A stretch of DNA of 64,000 nucleotides. It comes from Faecalispora jeddahensis. GTDB taxonomy: Bacteria; Bacillota; Clostridia; Oscillospirales; Acutalibacteraceae. Each line of letters begins with the position of its first letter. Position 1 is the stretch's first letter. Below, in pieces: positions 50,650 to 59,296 of the stretch. A model generated the notes under the pieces. It did no database searches. It was not told where the DNA came from and saw only the letters and a program-made list of their open reading frames with translations. A program made the translations under genes and the position numbers. The stretch lies in assembly GCF_000577335.1 (NCBI RefSeq), contig NZ_CBYL010000003.1:84946-148945 (forward strand). The letters are read 5' to 3'.

Positions 50650-51565
50650 TGTCGCTCACCTTCCTTTCACTGATCCTGCTCCCGCCGGTGGTGGGTTGGT
50701 TGATCACCTTACCATTCAACACCATGGTGGCAGAGCCGCCGCCGTCGAGATTGTATGCCGTTTTCACACCAAGGCTCTTCATAAACTCCGCCATCTGATA
50801 CAAAGACAGCCCCGCGCTTTCCTCGGTGCGGCCATCGGCTACGACCATCACATAGTGAAGGTCATCGATCTGGCCGATTGCCGTGCGCGGATTGCTGGCC
50901 ATCGCCTTGCCCACCTCTTCGTCCTGCGTCACGGAAACCTCTCCGTCCTTCACGAGGGCCGGGCCGAACGACAGCACTTGCTGCGCCCCATTCTCCAGCA
51001 GCTGTGCCGCCGTAACAGAGCCTTCTGTCACAATCTCAAAGGAGCCGTCCTGATAGATCACCAGATCTTCCTGAGAGGCATCGGAAGAGGTGTCGCGGTA
51101 CAGTACGCCGTTGCGGATCACATAGCCGCTGCGTGCGCTGTAGTAATCCCCGTTGATGGCCAGAACGGCGTCGGTTTCCTCCGCCATATCCGACGTGGTC
51201 TGCGTGATGTTCTTGCCGTAGGTATTGTTCGCCAGCGCCGTTTTCAACGCGCCCGCATCCGAAAGCGTGATGTCTGCGACATAGACAGTGGTATCATCCT
51301 GCCGGTATTGCTTCAGTTCGATGCTGGTCTTCCCGTCGCTGTACGAGGTATCGGTCGTCGTGGCCGATGCCGTATTCTCTGTATCTTCTCTTTCTGTGGT
51401 CTGCGCTGTACCGGCAGACGAGGAAGCGCTCAGCCCCTGCGTTGTGCCGGGTGTTACCGCATAGCTGCGCGGGATGACAAACGCGTCCAGCAAAACATAA
51501 GCGGTAAATACCGTCAGGCAAAGGCCGTAGCACAGCGGCCAAAAAAATTCCCCTTGTTTCTTCAT
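50633..51565 (-). CDS. phosphodiester glycosidase (NAGPA) domain protein, membrane-anchored
   Basis: Predicted extracellular enzyme of 310 residues with one N-terminal membrane anchor and a Ser/Thr linker (about 45-75). The NAGPA domain shows as AVLAINGDYYSARSGYVIRNGVLYR, NPRTAIGQIDDLHYVMVVADGRT and AYNLDGGGSATMVLNGKVINQP; such domains remove or uncover sugars linked by phosphodiester bonds. Start ATG 51565 with GAGGAG. It lies 10 bp after the glycosyltransferase-GtrA gene, so it may act on the polymer that gene helps to build. Confidence 0.87.
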   Translation of the reverse strand: MKKQGEFFWPLCYGLCLTVFTAYVLLDAFVIPRSYAVTPGTTQGLSASSSAGTAQTTEREDTENTASATTTDTSYSDGKTSIELKQYRQDDTTVYVADITLSDAGALKTALANNTYGKNITQTTSDMAEETDAVLAINGDYYSARSGYVIRNGVLYRDTSSDASQEDLVIYQDGSFEIVTEGSVTAAQLLENGAQQVLSFGPALVKDGEVSVTQDEEVGKAMASNPRTAIGQIDDLHYVMVVADGRTEESAGLSLYQMAEFMKSLGVKTAYNLDGGGSATMVLNGKVINQPTTGGSRISERKVSDIVYIG

Positions 51566-51575
51566 GAACTTCTCC

Positions 51576-52649
51576 TCAATCGTGAGATTTTTCTGCCCTG
51601 TCGCAGGCATGCGCGCTCTGCCGCCGAAAGATCCAGAACCTTTGCCCTGCCCAGCTCAGGATGAAAAAGGTCAGCTCCGTTACCAGCTTTGCGGCAAACT
51701 GGTTTACCCCCAGCGAATTGACGAGGAAGCTGAGCAAAACGGTATTGCCGAGCAGGATACCCGCAGCCAGCAGAAAATACTGTGTGCCGGTTTTCAGCGT
51801 GCTGTCCGTATTGCCGAACACAAAACGCTTGTTGATGGCAAAGTTGGCGCTGGCACTCACAGTTCGCGCCGTTATGTTCGCTACCGGAACGCTGATGTCC
51901 GTCCCCAGCCCGGCCAGCCCTACGGCCAAAACACTGTACAAACCGTAATCGATGCAGAATGCCAGGAAAGAGGAGGCCGCGAATTGCAGAATGTTTTTAT
52001 AGATACGGAACGAATCGCGCAGGGTGTGAAAATGGGAGCCTTTGTTGCCATTCATATAAATCGTCTGGATTGGCTCCTCCAGGATGCGGATGTTCCGACG
52101 GGCACACTGTAAAAGGACATTCATTTCGTATTCGTAGCGGCTGCCCGGCACACCGAACAAAAATGGAAGCATCCGCACGGTAAAGCTGCGAAGCCCGGTT
52201 TGTGTATCGCTCACCCGCAGACCGGTAGAGAGGGTAAATACCGCCCTTGTTACGGTGTTGCCGAACTGGCTGCGTACCGGCGTACCCGGCCCAAAGGCAC
52301 GCACACCCAGTATCAAAGCACCAGGTGCAGCCGCGGCCCGCTTGGCGATTTTCTGCGCATCATCGACCGTGTGCTGGCCGTCCGAATCCATTGTCACGAC
52401 AACACTGTCCGCGCCGAAATTCTCGCGGATATACCGGTACCCGGTCTTCAGGGCGTGTCCCTTCCCCCGGTTCGGTTGGTAGGAAAGCACCGCCGCATAG
52501 GGCCGGCATTGCTGGAAAATTTTCCGGTAATCGGGGCCGCTTCCGTCATCCACGACCACTATTGTAAAGCCGGAATCAAAAAGCTGTTTGGTCAGATCGA
52601 TCAAAATCTCTGTCGGTTCATAAGCGGGAATCAAGGCGATCGTTGGCAT
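51576..52649 (-). CDS. glycosyltransferase family 2 fused to GtrA
   Basis: Two-domain protein of 357 residues. Residues about 1-215 form a GT2 domain of the dolichyl/undecaprenyl-phosphate sugar synthase type: ALIPAYEPTEILIDL, VVVDDGSG, NRGKGHALKTGY, VVTMDSDGQH and SRYEYEMNVLL. Residues about 225-350 form a GtrA domain with four membrane segments (SFLAFCIDYGLYSVLAV; NFAINKRFVF). It likely makes and flips a lipid-linked sugar for surface modification. ATG 52649 with TGGAGG. Confidence 0.9.
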   Translation of the reverse strand: MPTIALIPAYEPTEILIDLTKQLFDSGFTIVVVDDGSGPDYRKIFQQCRPYAAVLSYQPNRGKGHALKTGYRYIRENFGADSVVVTMDSDGQHTVDDAQKIAKRAAAAPGALILGVRAFGPGTPVRSQFGNTVTRAVFTLSTGLRVSDTQTGLRSFTVRMLPFLFGVPGSRYEYEMNVLLQCARRNIRILEEPIQTIYMNGNKGSHFHTLRDSFRIYKNILQFAASSFLAFCIDYGLYSVLAVGLAGLGTDISVPVANITARTVSASANFAINKRFVFGNTDSTLKTGTQYFLLAAGILLGNTVLLSFLVNSLGVNQFAAKLVTELTFFILSWAGQRFWIFRRQSAHACDRAEKSHD

Positions 52650-53086
52650 ATCAGATACCTCCAAAAAGGCTTCGGGTTTCTGTTGGCTGTCCGCAAAGCC
52701 TTCTCGTCAATCCGTCGGAAGCTCTGCGATGCTCTCATTTTCAGAGGAACAGAAGAATGTGCTTGGATGGCTGCCATCTCTCTGTTGTGCCCACAGTATA
52801 ATCCCGGAAGCTGAAAGTACCCTGAAAAGAAAGGGGCGATTTCACTCCCAATTTTTTCATGCCGATTTGCCCTGTTATCCTGCGAAAACCGCATGACACC
52901 GGGAAAAAATGATTTTTCTCAAATAGCTTCTCTTTCCCCGTTCTCAAATTGTTTTCACTCTGTTCATGGTTGCCTTAATAGGAATCTGCTATAAAAGAAA
53001 AAACCGGCGCGTCCCCCTTGCCTTAATCAAAGGAGACACACCGTCCTGATTCATTTTTATGAAAATAAATATGAATTATAAAAAAT
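52650..53086. other. gene-free stretch between pilus operon and glycan genes
   Basis: About 500 bp without a supported gene. The pilus operon terminator is at its right end. I find no confident promoter for the glycosyltransferase gene; the stretch is otherwise unremarkable. Confidence 0.4.
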
Positions 53087-53106
53087 GGCCCGGCAAATGC
53101 CGGACC
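53075..53106 (-). terminator. terminator of the type IV pilus operon
   Basis: GGCCCGGCA / TGCCGGACC (53087-53106) with one mismatch, then ATTTTTTATAATT on the minus strand, about 50 bp after the PilO stop. Confidence 0.85.
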
Positions 53107-53154
53107 GGTCTTTTCCATAGAGGAGCCGCAATGCTCCCCCGTTTATTTCTTTGT

Positions 53155-53784
53155 TCAATTTCCGGTCGAATTGCCCGTGCCGGAGTTTTCCACAGCCTTT
53201 TTGGCAGCGGCCTTCGCAGCTTCGTCCTTATATTTTTCATAGAATGTGGTTGTGAGCGATACCGTTACCTTGTTCGCGGCGATGCTTCCCTGCCCGCCGG
53301 AATCCGTATCCGTTGAAACGGTTATTTTGCTGAGAGAGCAGCGATACGGGCACCCGTACAGATTCGACAAAACCTGCTTGGCAGCCGCGTAGTTGCGGGC
53401 GGTGAAGGTCATCTGAATCGGACGGAGCACCATCTCATCCCCAAAACTGACATTTGAAAACGTGAGGTGATATTCCCCGGCCGCACTTAAAATCGCATCG
53501 AGCTGAACGATCACATTGTCGATGTTGTCGTAATTCGGAATCTCTGAAGAAAGGTATTCCCCGCTGTTTTTCAGGTTTTGCAGCTCTGTCTGCATCTTTT
53601 GAAGCTGCTGAAGCTTTGCAGCCTCCTGCACCTCGGCATCCTGCGCTTGGGTGATCCGTTCCTGCGCCACCGCCTGCCGTGTCTCGATCGGAGCCAGAAA
53701 CAGCTTAAAATACCCGGCGAAAAGCGCCAGAAGCAGCAAAACACCCAGCAGAATCCGCTCCCTTTGAGAAAGAGGTCTTTTCAT
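53155..53784 (-). CDS. pilO: type IV pilus alignment protein PilO-like
   Basis: Inner-membrane assembly protein of 209 residues: short cytoplasmic start, one membrane segment (ILLGVLLLLALFAGYFKLFLAP), a coiled coil (about 35-75, Gln/Glu/Lys-rich) and a ferredoxin-like C-terminal domain (MVLRPIQMTFTARNYAAAKQVLSNLYGCPYRCSLSKI). The layout, and its place after PilM and PilN, supports PilO although such proteins share little sequence. The start overlaps the PilN stop by 4 bp. Confidence 0.85.
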   Translation of the reverse strand: MKRPLSQRERILLGVLLLLALFAGYFKLFLAPIETRQAVAQERITQAQDAEVQEAAKLQQLQKMQTELQNLKNSGEYLSSEIPNYDNIDNVIVQLDAILSAAGEYHLTFSNVSFGDEMVLRPIQMTFTARNYAAAKQVLSNLYGCPYRCSLSKITVSTDTDSGGQGSIAANKVTVSLTTTFYEKYKDEAAKAAAKKAVENSGTGNSTGN

Positions 53785-54365
53785 GAGGACGCCCCCTTCC
53801 CAGAGGACGCCGCGGCGGGTTCTTCCACAGCGAGCGTAACCGTCATGGCCGCCGTAACCGTTTTATTTTTTTCATCGGTCGCCGCGGTGTACACCTGTAC
53901 ATTCTCCACCATCCCGCTCGACATCAGCCGCTGGTAAATCGATGAGATGTTATTCAGCGTGACTCCCGACAGCTTCACAGTGATCACCGGAGAGGAAATC
54001 GTAAAAGAAGAAACCTGCGCATTGGCCAGCAGCTCATCCTCGATCAGCCGCAGGCATTTCATCGGGTCAGCCTGTCCGCTCAGCCTCGGCTGGGTCTGCG
54101 TTTCAATTTGATACTGCTCCAGTACCTGTTCATAGTTCGCGGTTTTGTCTTTAAGCCGGCTGACCTGCTCTTCCTGGCGTTCGGCCTGTGTCTCAGCGCG
54201 GGCCGCTGCCGCCAGCGGATCGATAATCCCCAATTTACAGAACAGCAGAACCGCTATGAGCGATGCTGCAGCAATCGGGAGCACAATTCCCAGCCCACGG
54301 AGCCTATAATCCCGCTGTGCCAGGTTGATGGTCGTTTTAATGGGGCTTTTCGTACCTTCACCCAA
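53781..54365 (-). CDS. pilN: type IV pilus assembly protein PilN-like
   Basis: Bitopic membrane protein of 194 residues: N-terminal INLAQRDYR, which resembles the PilM-binding INLLP-type peptide, one membrane segment (LGIVLPIAAASLIAVLLFCKLGI), a coiled coil (about 60-95) and a C-terminal domain. I take TTG 54365 as start, with GGGAGG 9 nt upstream; TTG 54371 is too near the site. It lies just after PilM. Confidence 0.83.
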   Translation of the reverse strand: MGEGTKSPIKTTINLAQRDYRLRGLGIVLPIAAASLIAVLLFCKLGIIDPLAAAARAETQAERQEEQVSRLKDKTANYEQVLEQYQIETQTQPRLSGQADPMKCLRLIEDELLANAQVSSFTISSPVITVKLSGVTLNNISSIYQRLMSSGMVENVQVYTAATDEKNKTVTAAMTVTLAVEEPAAASSGKGASS

Positions 54366-54371
54366 TTGCAA

Positions 54372-55328
54372 TCACCTCCCGTTCATTTCCAGCGCCGCAC
54401 CCACCGCGGCGGGGCACAGCTCGGCCAGAGCGCCGTCGTCGTTCGGCACCAGCTCTGCGACAGAGTGAATGTTCAGCCGCAGAGTCTCCCGCAGAACCTT
54501 CATCAGTTCCGGCGAGGAGGCCAGTCCACCGCCGAAATAAATGTCCTGCAGGTCGGAATCGGGAGTGTTGAACCCGTAAAAGTTTACCGCGCGCAAAATC
54601 TCGACCGCGATCCGGGTGTAGCGGTCCTGAGCAGACAGCCTGTCCGCCTCTTCCTGCGGGCCCATCGCCACCTGGCGCACCGGTACATCGCTGTATTCGA
54701 TCACACGGGTGGTTTCATATACACAGCCCCGGTACATGTGAACCCGGATGGAGCGGTACCCCAAATCTGCAATGCAGTATTCGCGCGGATGGTCGTCCTC
54801 GTGGGCTTTCTCATACGCGCTGATCAGATTGCGGTAGGTAAGGTACTCCGGCACAGCAACCGCAAGCCTGAGGCCCGCACGCCGCAGCATGGAGCGCCAC
54901 TGCTGAATCACCCGTTTGGGAGTGGCCGCAATCAAAAGATCGAGCTTTTTTGCGTCGCCGGAGGATTCCTCCAGCGTGTCGACCACCGCGTAGTCGTAAA
55001 AATACTCGTCCTTATCCTGCTGTATGTAATCATGAAATTCATAGGGCAGATTTACTTTGAGCTGCTTTGCGGTCATAGACGGAACCGTAACACGGCGGAC
55101 AAACGCGGCACTCGGCGGCAGTACCAGCGCGCAGTTTTTCACGCTGATCTTCTCTCTTCGCACCAGTTCGCGCAGCTCCTTTGCCAGAGCATCGGAACAG
55201 GCCACGCGCTGCCCTTCCCGCGGCAGTTCCCCCGTTAAGACGGAGCAGTGCAGCCGGTGCACGGCGGAACCCTTTACAACAGCCAGCTTTACCGCGCCGG
55301 TACCGATGTCCAGTCCCAAATAGGTCAT
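54372..55328 (-). CDS. pilM: type IV pilus assembly ATPase-fold protein PilM
   Basis: Cytoplasmic actin-like protein of 318 residues. MTYLGLDIGTGAVKLAVVKG is the phosphate-1 loop, EYCIADLGYRSIRVHMYRG the phosphate-2 loop, and DIYFGGGLASSPELMKVL the adenosine part. KNCALVLPPSAAFVRRVTVPSM and NLPYEFHDYIQQDKDEYFYDYAVV match PilM. GGGAGG-type site upstream. First of the PilMNO trio. Confidence 0.9.
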   Translation of the reverse strand: MTYLGLDIGTGAVKLAVVKGSAVHRLHCSVLTGELPREGQRVACSDALAKELRELVRREKISVKNCALVLPPSAAFVRRVTVPSMTAKQLKVNLPYEFHDYIQQDKDEYFYDYAVVDTLEESSGDAKKLDLLIAATPKRVIQQWRSMLRRAGLRLAVAVPEYLTYRNLISAYEKAHEDDHPREYCIADLGYRSIRVHMYRGCVYETTRVIEYSDVPVRQVAMGPQEEADRLSAQDRYTRIAVEILRAVNFYGFNTPDSDLQDIYFGGGLASSPELMKVLRETLRLNIHSVAELVPNDDGALAELCPAAVGAALEMNGR

Positions 55329-55444
55329 GCTTTTCCTCCCCTGTCGATGGGCTATTCTATCCTGGTCTTCCCTGAAAACAGTAAATTACATTTGAAGACC
55401 AGCACCAGCCGGCCTGCCTTTGGGCAGCACGGCGGAGAATCAAA

Positions 55445-56257
55445 TTAGAGAAACAAATTTATATAATATTCCACGGCGGTCTCTGCCGCGAGCATAGAAA
55501 GATATACACCGGCCGCAATCGCCGGGCCGAACGGGAATGCCTTTGGATTTTCAGGGTCTCCGGCAGTTTTCTTTGTCAGGGCGGCAAACAGGAGCCCGAG
55601 AACGCTGGAGACGAGCATCAGAAACAAAATACCCTGAATGGGAAAAAACAGGCCGGCCACAAAAAAGAACTTAATATCTCCCCCGCCCATGCTTTCCTGC
55701 CGCAGCGCACGGTCCATCAGGAGCGTGAGCAGCAGCAGCGGAACGGAAGCGGCCAACCCGCTCATAAGTCCGCTCCCCACATTTTGCAGGAACGCGCCGC
55801 CGTTTAAGAACGGGGTAAACACCGCCCAATCTATCAAAATCACCAGCAGCAGCCCGTTGGGGATCAGACCGGTGTCGTAATCCACCAGGGCCACCATCAG
55901 CAGAAAAACTGTCAAAATCAAATGTTGCAGGGTTTGCAGAGTAATGCCATACCGCAATACAATGCCCACAAATGCTGCCGCACACAGCAGCTCCGTTACC
56001 GGGCATCGGACGGAAATTTTCGCGCCGCACCAGCGGCATTTGCCTCGCTGTACCAGCCACGAAACGACCGGCACCAGCTCTTTTGCGGTAAGCACATGGC
56101 CGCACTCGTCACAATGGCTGCGGCCGCGCAAAAAATCCTCGCCCACGGCGATGCGCCATGCCGTGCATGCGGCAAAGCTGCCCATCACCGTGCCGAGAAC
56201 AACGGTTAAAAACAGCAGGTAAGCCGTCAGCGCCGGGGTCAATTCATATAATAGCAC
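55445..56257 (-). CDS. pilD: type IV prepilin peptidase
   Basis: Membrane aspartic protease that cuts prepilin leader peptides and usually methylates the new N-terminus. It has 270 residues. The cytoplasmic loop carries two CxxC pairs (HCDECGHV; CRWCGAKI), the first catalytic Asp is in VALVDYDTGLIPNGLL, the second in MGGGDIKFF. About seven membrane segments. Start GTG 56257 with GGAGGAG upstream. It serves the five prepilin-like proteins of this operon. Confidence 0.93.
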   Translation of the reverse strand: MLLYELTPALTAYLLFLTVVLGTVMGSFAACTAWRIAVGEDFLRGRSHCDECGHVLTAKELVPVVSWLVQRGKCRWCGAKISVRCPVTELLCAAAFVGIVLRYGITLQTLQHLILTVFLLMVALVDYDTGLIPNGLLLVILIDWAVFTPFLNGGAFLQNVGSGLMSGLAASVPLLLLTLLMDRALRQESMGGGDIKFFFVAGLFFPIQGILFLMLVSSVLGLLFAALTKKTAGDPENPKAFPFGPAIAAGVYLSMLAAETAVEYYINLFL

Positions 56258-56361
56258 AGACGGCTCCTCCTGTCTTGGTGAAAATTTCGGTAACTGTTGT
56301 CACACCTTAATCGAGTACGGTCAAGTTTTTGCGTGACTTAAATTCAAGTTAAATTAAATAA

Positions 56362-56793
56362 TCAGGTATTACTAACCCATTTTGCAGACGTAACTTTGCT
56401 ATCGACAATTTTAATTTCAATATGTTTCCCACTATTTTTTTGTGCAGGATAGTAAGCTTCTGAATCGCTATCAAGTGTTCCTTCTTTAATTTCCATAGTA
56501 TGCTTATCAGGATCAGTACCTGCATTTTTATCTGTAATTGCTATATAGGTGATTGTGTCAGTAGCGGCTGGGGGAGTCTCTTTTGTCAAATAATCAACCA
56601 TAGCCATCGAAGTTGCCGAACGCAGATTAGCCTCGTCCACCCGTTCTTTTGCCTTATCTAACTGCGCAGTAAACACCGGAATCGCAATCGCCACCAAAAT
56701 TGCAATAATCGCGACGACGATCAGCATTTCCATCAGGGTAAAGCCTTTTTTTGATTTTCTCTTTTTCTGCAGGGTTTGCAATGTGTTTTTCAT
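56362..56793 (-). CDS. pilA: major type IV pilin (PilA-like)
   Basis: Prepilin of 143 residues. The leader is cut at KKG-FTLMEMLIVVAIIAILVAIAIP, with Phe+1 and Glu+5; the hydrophobic helix is followed by a basic stretch and a small C-terminal domain of about 85 residues with no obvious cysteine pair. AAGGAGG precedes the ATG. The base composition is visibly more AT-rich than the surrounding pilus genes. It lies between PilC and the prepilin peptidase. Confidence 0.93.
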   Translation of the reverse strand: MKNTLQTLQKKRKSKKGFTLMEMLIVVAIIAILVAIAIPVFTAQLDKAKERVDEANLRSATSMAMVDYLTKETPPAATDTITYIAITDKNAGTDPDKHTMEIKEGTLDSDSEAYYPAQKNSGKHIEIKIVDSKVTSAKWVSNT

Positions 56794-56926
56794 AGGAATT
56801 TTCCTCCTTCAATTTTTTCGCCCTTGCTGGGTCGGGGTATCTCATTTGAGCGATTGGTTTATTTATGTATCAGCCGGTATGGAAAAGCACCGGCGGTATA
56901 CCGAAAGGATTGTCAGCCGTCTGTTT

Positions 56927-58135
56927 TCAGCCCATATTGGCATACAGGGCAAACATCGGCAGATAAACGGCAAGCAGAACCAGCAGGACGATCACTGCCA
57001 GAATGCAGATAATGATCGGCTCAAGCAGGCTGAGCGCCTTGCGCGACGCCAAATCCGTCTCGTTGTCGTAATACACACCGACCATATCGAGCGTATTCTC
57101 AAGCGAACCGGTTTCTTCGCCAATCCGCACCATCTCAGAGACCAAATCGGGAAATACGCCTGCGGAATCGAGACAAAAGCTCAGCGTTTTTCCTTCCTCC
57201 AGGTCGGAAAGTCTGCCGGTTATTTTAGCGCCGATCCACGCGTTGTCTAGAATGGATGCGGTGACGGAAACCGCCTGAAGCACCGGCAGGCCGGCGGAAA
57301 GCAAAGTAGAAAGCGTGCCTGCAAACTGGGCCGAGGCTTTGAGCAGGCCGATCCTCCCCAGCACCGGCAGCCTGAGCCGCTCGCGCGCGTGAAACAGCTT
57401 GCCCTTCTCTGTACGTCCATACATTTGATATGCAAAAATTCCGCCGCCAATGACTATCACAAGCAGCAACCAGAATTTTGTGAAAAATCCGCTGATGGCA
57501 ATCAGCCCCCGGGTGATCCACGGCAGCTCCACCCCCATGGAGGAAAAGCTTGCGGTAAATGCAGGGACTGCTACCACCATAATGATGACAACCACGATCG
57601 CGGCCACAATCAGCGTGAACACCGGGTAAGTCATCGCGGCCTTTACCTTGCTTTTGCTCTGAAAGGATTTATCGTAATACGTCTGCAGCCGTTTGAACGC
57701 CACATCCAGCGTACCGGATTCCTCGCCGGAACGAACCATTTCAATAAAGGTGACGGGAAGATTCTTTCCGCGGTTTTTCAGGCTCTGCGCCAAGCTCAGG
57801 CCCGACGCCACATCCCCGGCGGCCTGCTGCAGAATCTGCCTCAGCGTTTTATCCTGGGTCTGGCCCGCAATCAGCTCTACCGCCCGCACAATGGGCATAC
57901 CAGAACCGAGGATGACCGCAAACTGCGAACACATCATGGACAGCGCGCGTTCACTGATCTTGCCGGTCGTGAACTGCGAATGCGCCTGATTGTGCCCTCT
58001 GACCGGGGTAATCTTCGTAATGGCGGCGTCCATCTCCCGAAGCCTTGCGACTGCGGCGTATTCGTCCGGCGCCTCTATGATGCCGGAAAGCTTCTTGCCG
58101 TCCGGAGAAATGGCCTGGTATCGGAAGATCTGCAA
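56927..58135 (-). CDS. pilC: type IV pilus inner-membrane platform protein
   Basis: Platform protein of 402 residues with two T2SSF domains. The N-terminal IFRYQAISPDGKKLSGIIEAPDEYAAVARLREM, ALSMMCSQFAVILGSGMPIVRAVELIA, and TFIEMVRSGEESGTLDVAFKRLQTYYDKSFQSKSKVKAAMTYPVF, then repeat FAGTLSTLLSAGLPVLQAV and MVRIGEETGSLENTLDMVGVYYDNE match PilC. Three membrane segments. It anchors PilB and PilT action on the pilus. Confidence 0.95.
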   Translation of the reverse strand: MQIFRYQAISPDGKKLSGIIEAPDEYAAVARLREMDAAITKITPVRGHNQAHSQFTTGKISERALSMMCSQFAVILGSGMPIVRAVELIAGQTQDKTLRQILQQAAGDVASGLSLAQSLKNRGKNLPVTFIEMVRSGEESGTLDVAFKRLQTYYDKSFQSKSKVKAAMTYPVFTLIVAAIVVVIIMVVAVPAFTASFSSMGVELPWITRGLIAISGFFTKFWLLLVIVIGGGIFAYQMYGRTEKGKLFHARERLRLPVLGRIGLLKASAQFAGTLSTLLSAGLPVLQAVSVTASILDNAWIGAKITGRLSDLEEGKTLSFCLDSAGVFPDLVSEMVRIGEETGSLENTLDMVGVYYDNETDLASRKALSLLEPIIICILAVIVLLVLLAVYLPMFALYANMG

Positions 58136-58246
58136 CGGGTATCACCTTGCTTTCAAATCGATTCGGATCGCGATTGCACTTTAAGAAGCTCCGTGTTTTC
58201 TTCCACTCCTTCGACAGGAGAAGAGAACTTTGTTTACACCAAATCC

Positions 58247-59296
58247 TTACAGGAGCAGGTTTCGCTCCACAAAATCCAGATCGTGCGCCGCCTGCTTTGC
58301 CGTATCGGCGCTGATCTTGCCTTCGCGGTACAGCTTCAATATAGCGTTGTCCATCGTGATTGCTCCCTCCCGGGCAGAGGTGGCGACGGCGTTTGCGATC
58401 TGTGGGGTTTTTCCCTCGCGGATCAGATTGCGGATGGCGTTGTTGACTATCATCAGCTCACAGGCGCATACGCGGCCGGTTTCGCTCTTGTTGGGCAGCA
58501 GCTGCTGCGCCAGAACGGCCCGCAGCGTCATGGAGAGCTGCATGCGGATTTGCTGCTGCCGCTCTTCGGGGAATACCCCCACGATGCGGTCGATAGAATC
58601 CGCGGCGCTGCCGGTATGCAGCGTGGTCAGCACCAGATGTCCCGTCTCCGCGGCGGTCAGCGCTGTTTCTATGGTAAACAGATCGCGCATTTCGCCGATC
58701 AATATGATATCCGGGTCCTCGCGCAGCGCGGCGCGCAGACCGGCGGCGTAGCTTTTGGTATCCCGGCCAACCTCCCGCTGATTGAAAATGGAGCGGTCGG
58801 GCGTGTAAATGTACTCGATGGGGTCTTCCAGCGTGATAATGTGCCTGGCCTGCCGGTGATTGATTTCGTTAATCATCGCGGCCAGCGTAGTGGATTTACC
58901 GCTGCCGGTCTCACCGGTCACCAGAATGATGCCGCGCCGCAAATCGGTCAGGCGCTCCACCATCGGGGGAATCCCCAGGCTGAGGAGCTCCGGAATCCGG
59001 TCGCTCAAAAGCCGCAGCGCCCCCGAAAGACAGTTCTGCTGGCGGAACAGGTTGATGCGGACGCGCACGCCCTCGATGGTGGCGGAAGCATCCAACTCCC
59101 CCACCTCCCACAGCTGTTCAAAGTCCGTGCCGGCCAGCTCGCGCGCAAGCTCCTCGCAGTCCTGTCTGGTCAGCACCTCGTTCCGCATGGACAAAAGCCG
59201 CCCAGCCACGCGGTATTTGGGCGGCAGGCCGCAGATCAGGTGAATGTCTGAAGCATTCGCATCGGCGGCCTGCCGGATCAACTCTTCAATCTTCAT
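58247..59296 (-). CDS. pilT: pilus retraction ATPase
   Basis: Hexameric retraction motor of 349 residues. Walker A GETGSGKSTTLAAMINEIN, Asp box IITLEDPIEYIY, Walker B DIILIGEMRDLFTIETALTAAETGHLVLTTLHT, and the PilT-specific C-terminal AIRNLIREGKTPQI. N-terminal part starts ELIRQAADANASDIHLICGLPPKYR, typical of PilT. It overlaps the PilB stop by 4 bp. Retraction predicts twitching or DNA uptake function. Confidence 0.95.
   Translation of the reverse strand: MKIEELIRQAADANASDIHLICGLPPKYRVAGRLLSMRNEVLTRQDCEELARELAGTDFEQLWEVGELDASATIEGVRVRINLFRQQNCLSGALRLLSDRIPELLSLGIPPMVERLTDLRRGIILVTGETGSGKSTTLAAMINEINHRQARHIITLEDPIEYIYTPDRSIFNQREVGRDTKSYAAGLRAALREDPDIILIGEMRDLFTIETALTAAETGHLVLTTLHTGSAADSIDRIVGVFPEERQQQIRMQLSMTLRAVLAQQLLPNKSETGRVCACELMIVNNAIRNLIREGKTPQIANAVATSAREGAITMDNAILKLYREGKISADTAKQAAHDLDFVERNLLL

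Noticed and set aside
56794..56926. c-di-GMP riboswitch before pilA
   Set aside because: Only a small CCGGTAT hairpin is visible; neither class I nor class II conserved segments are found.
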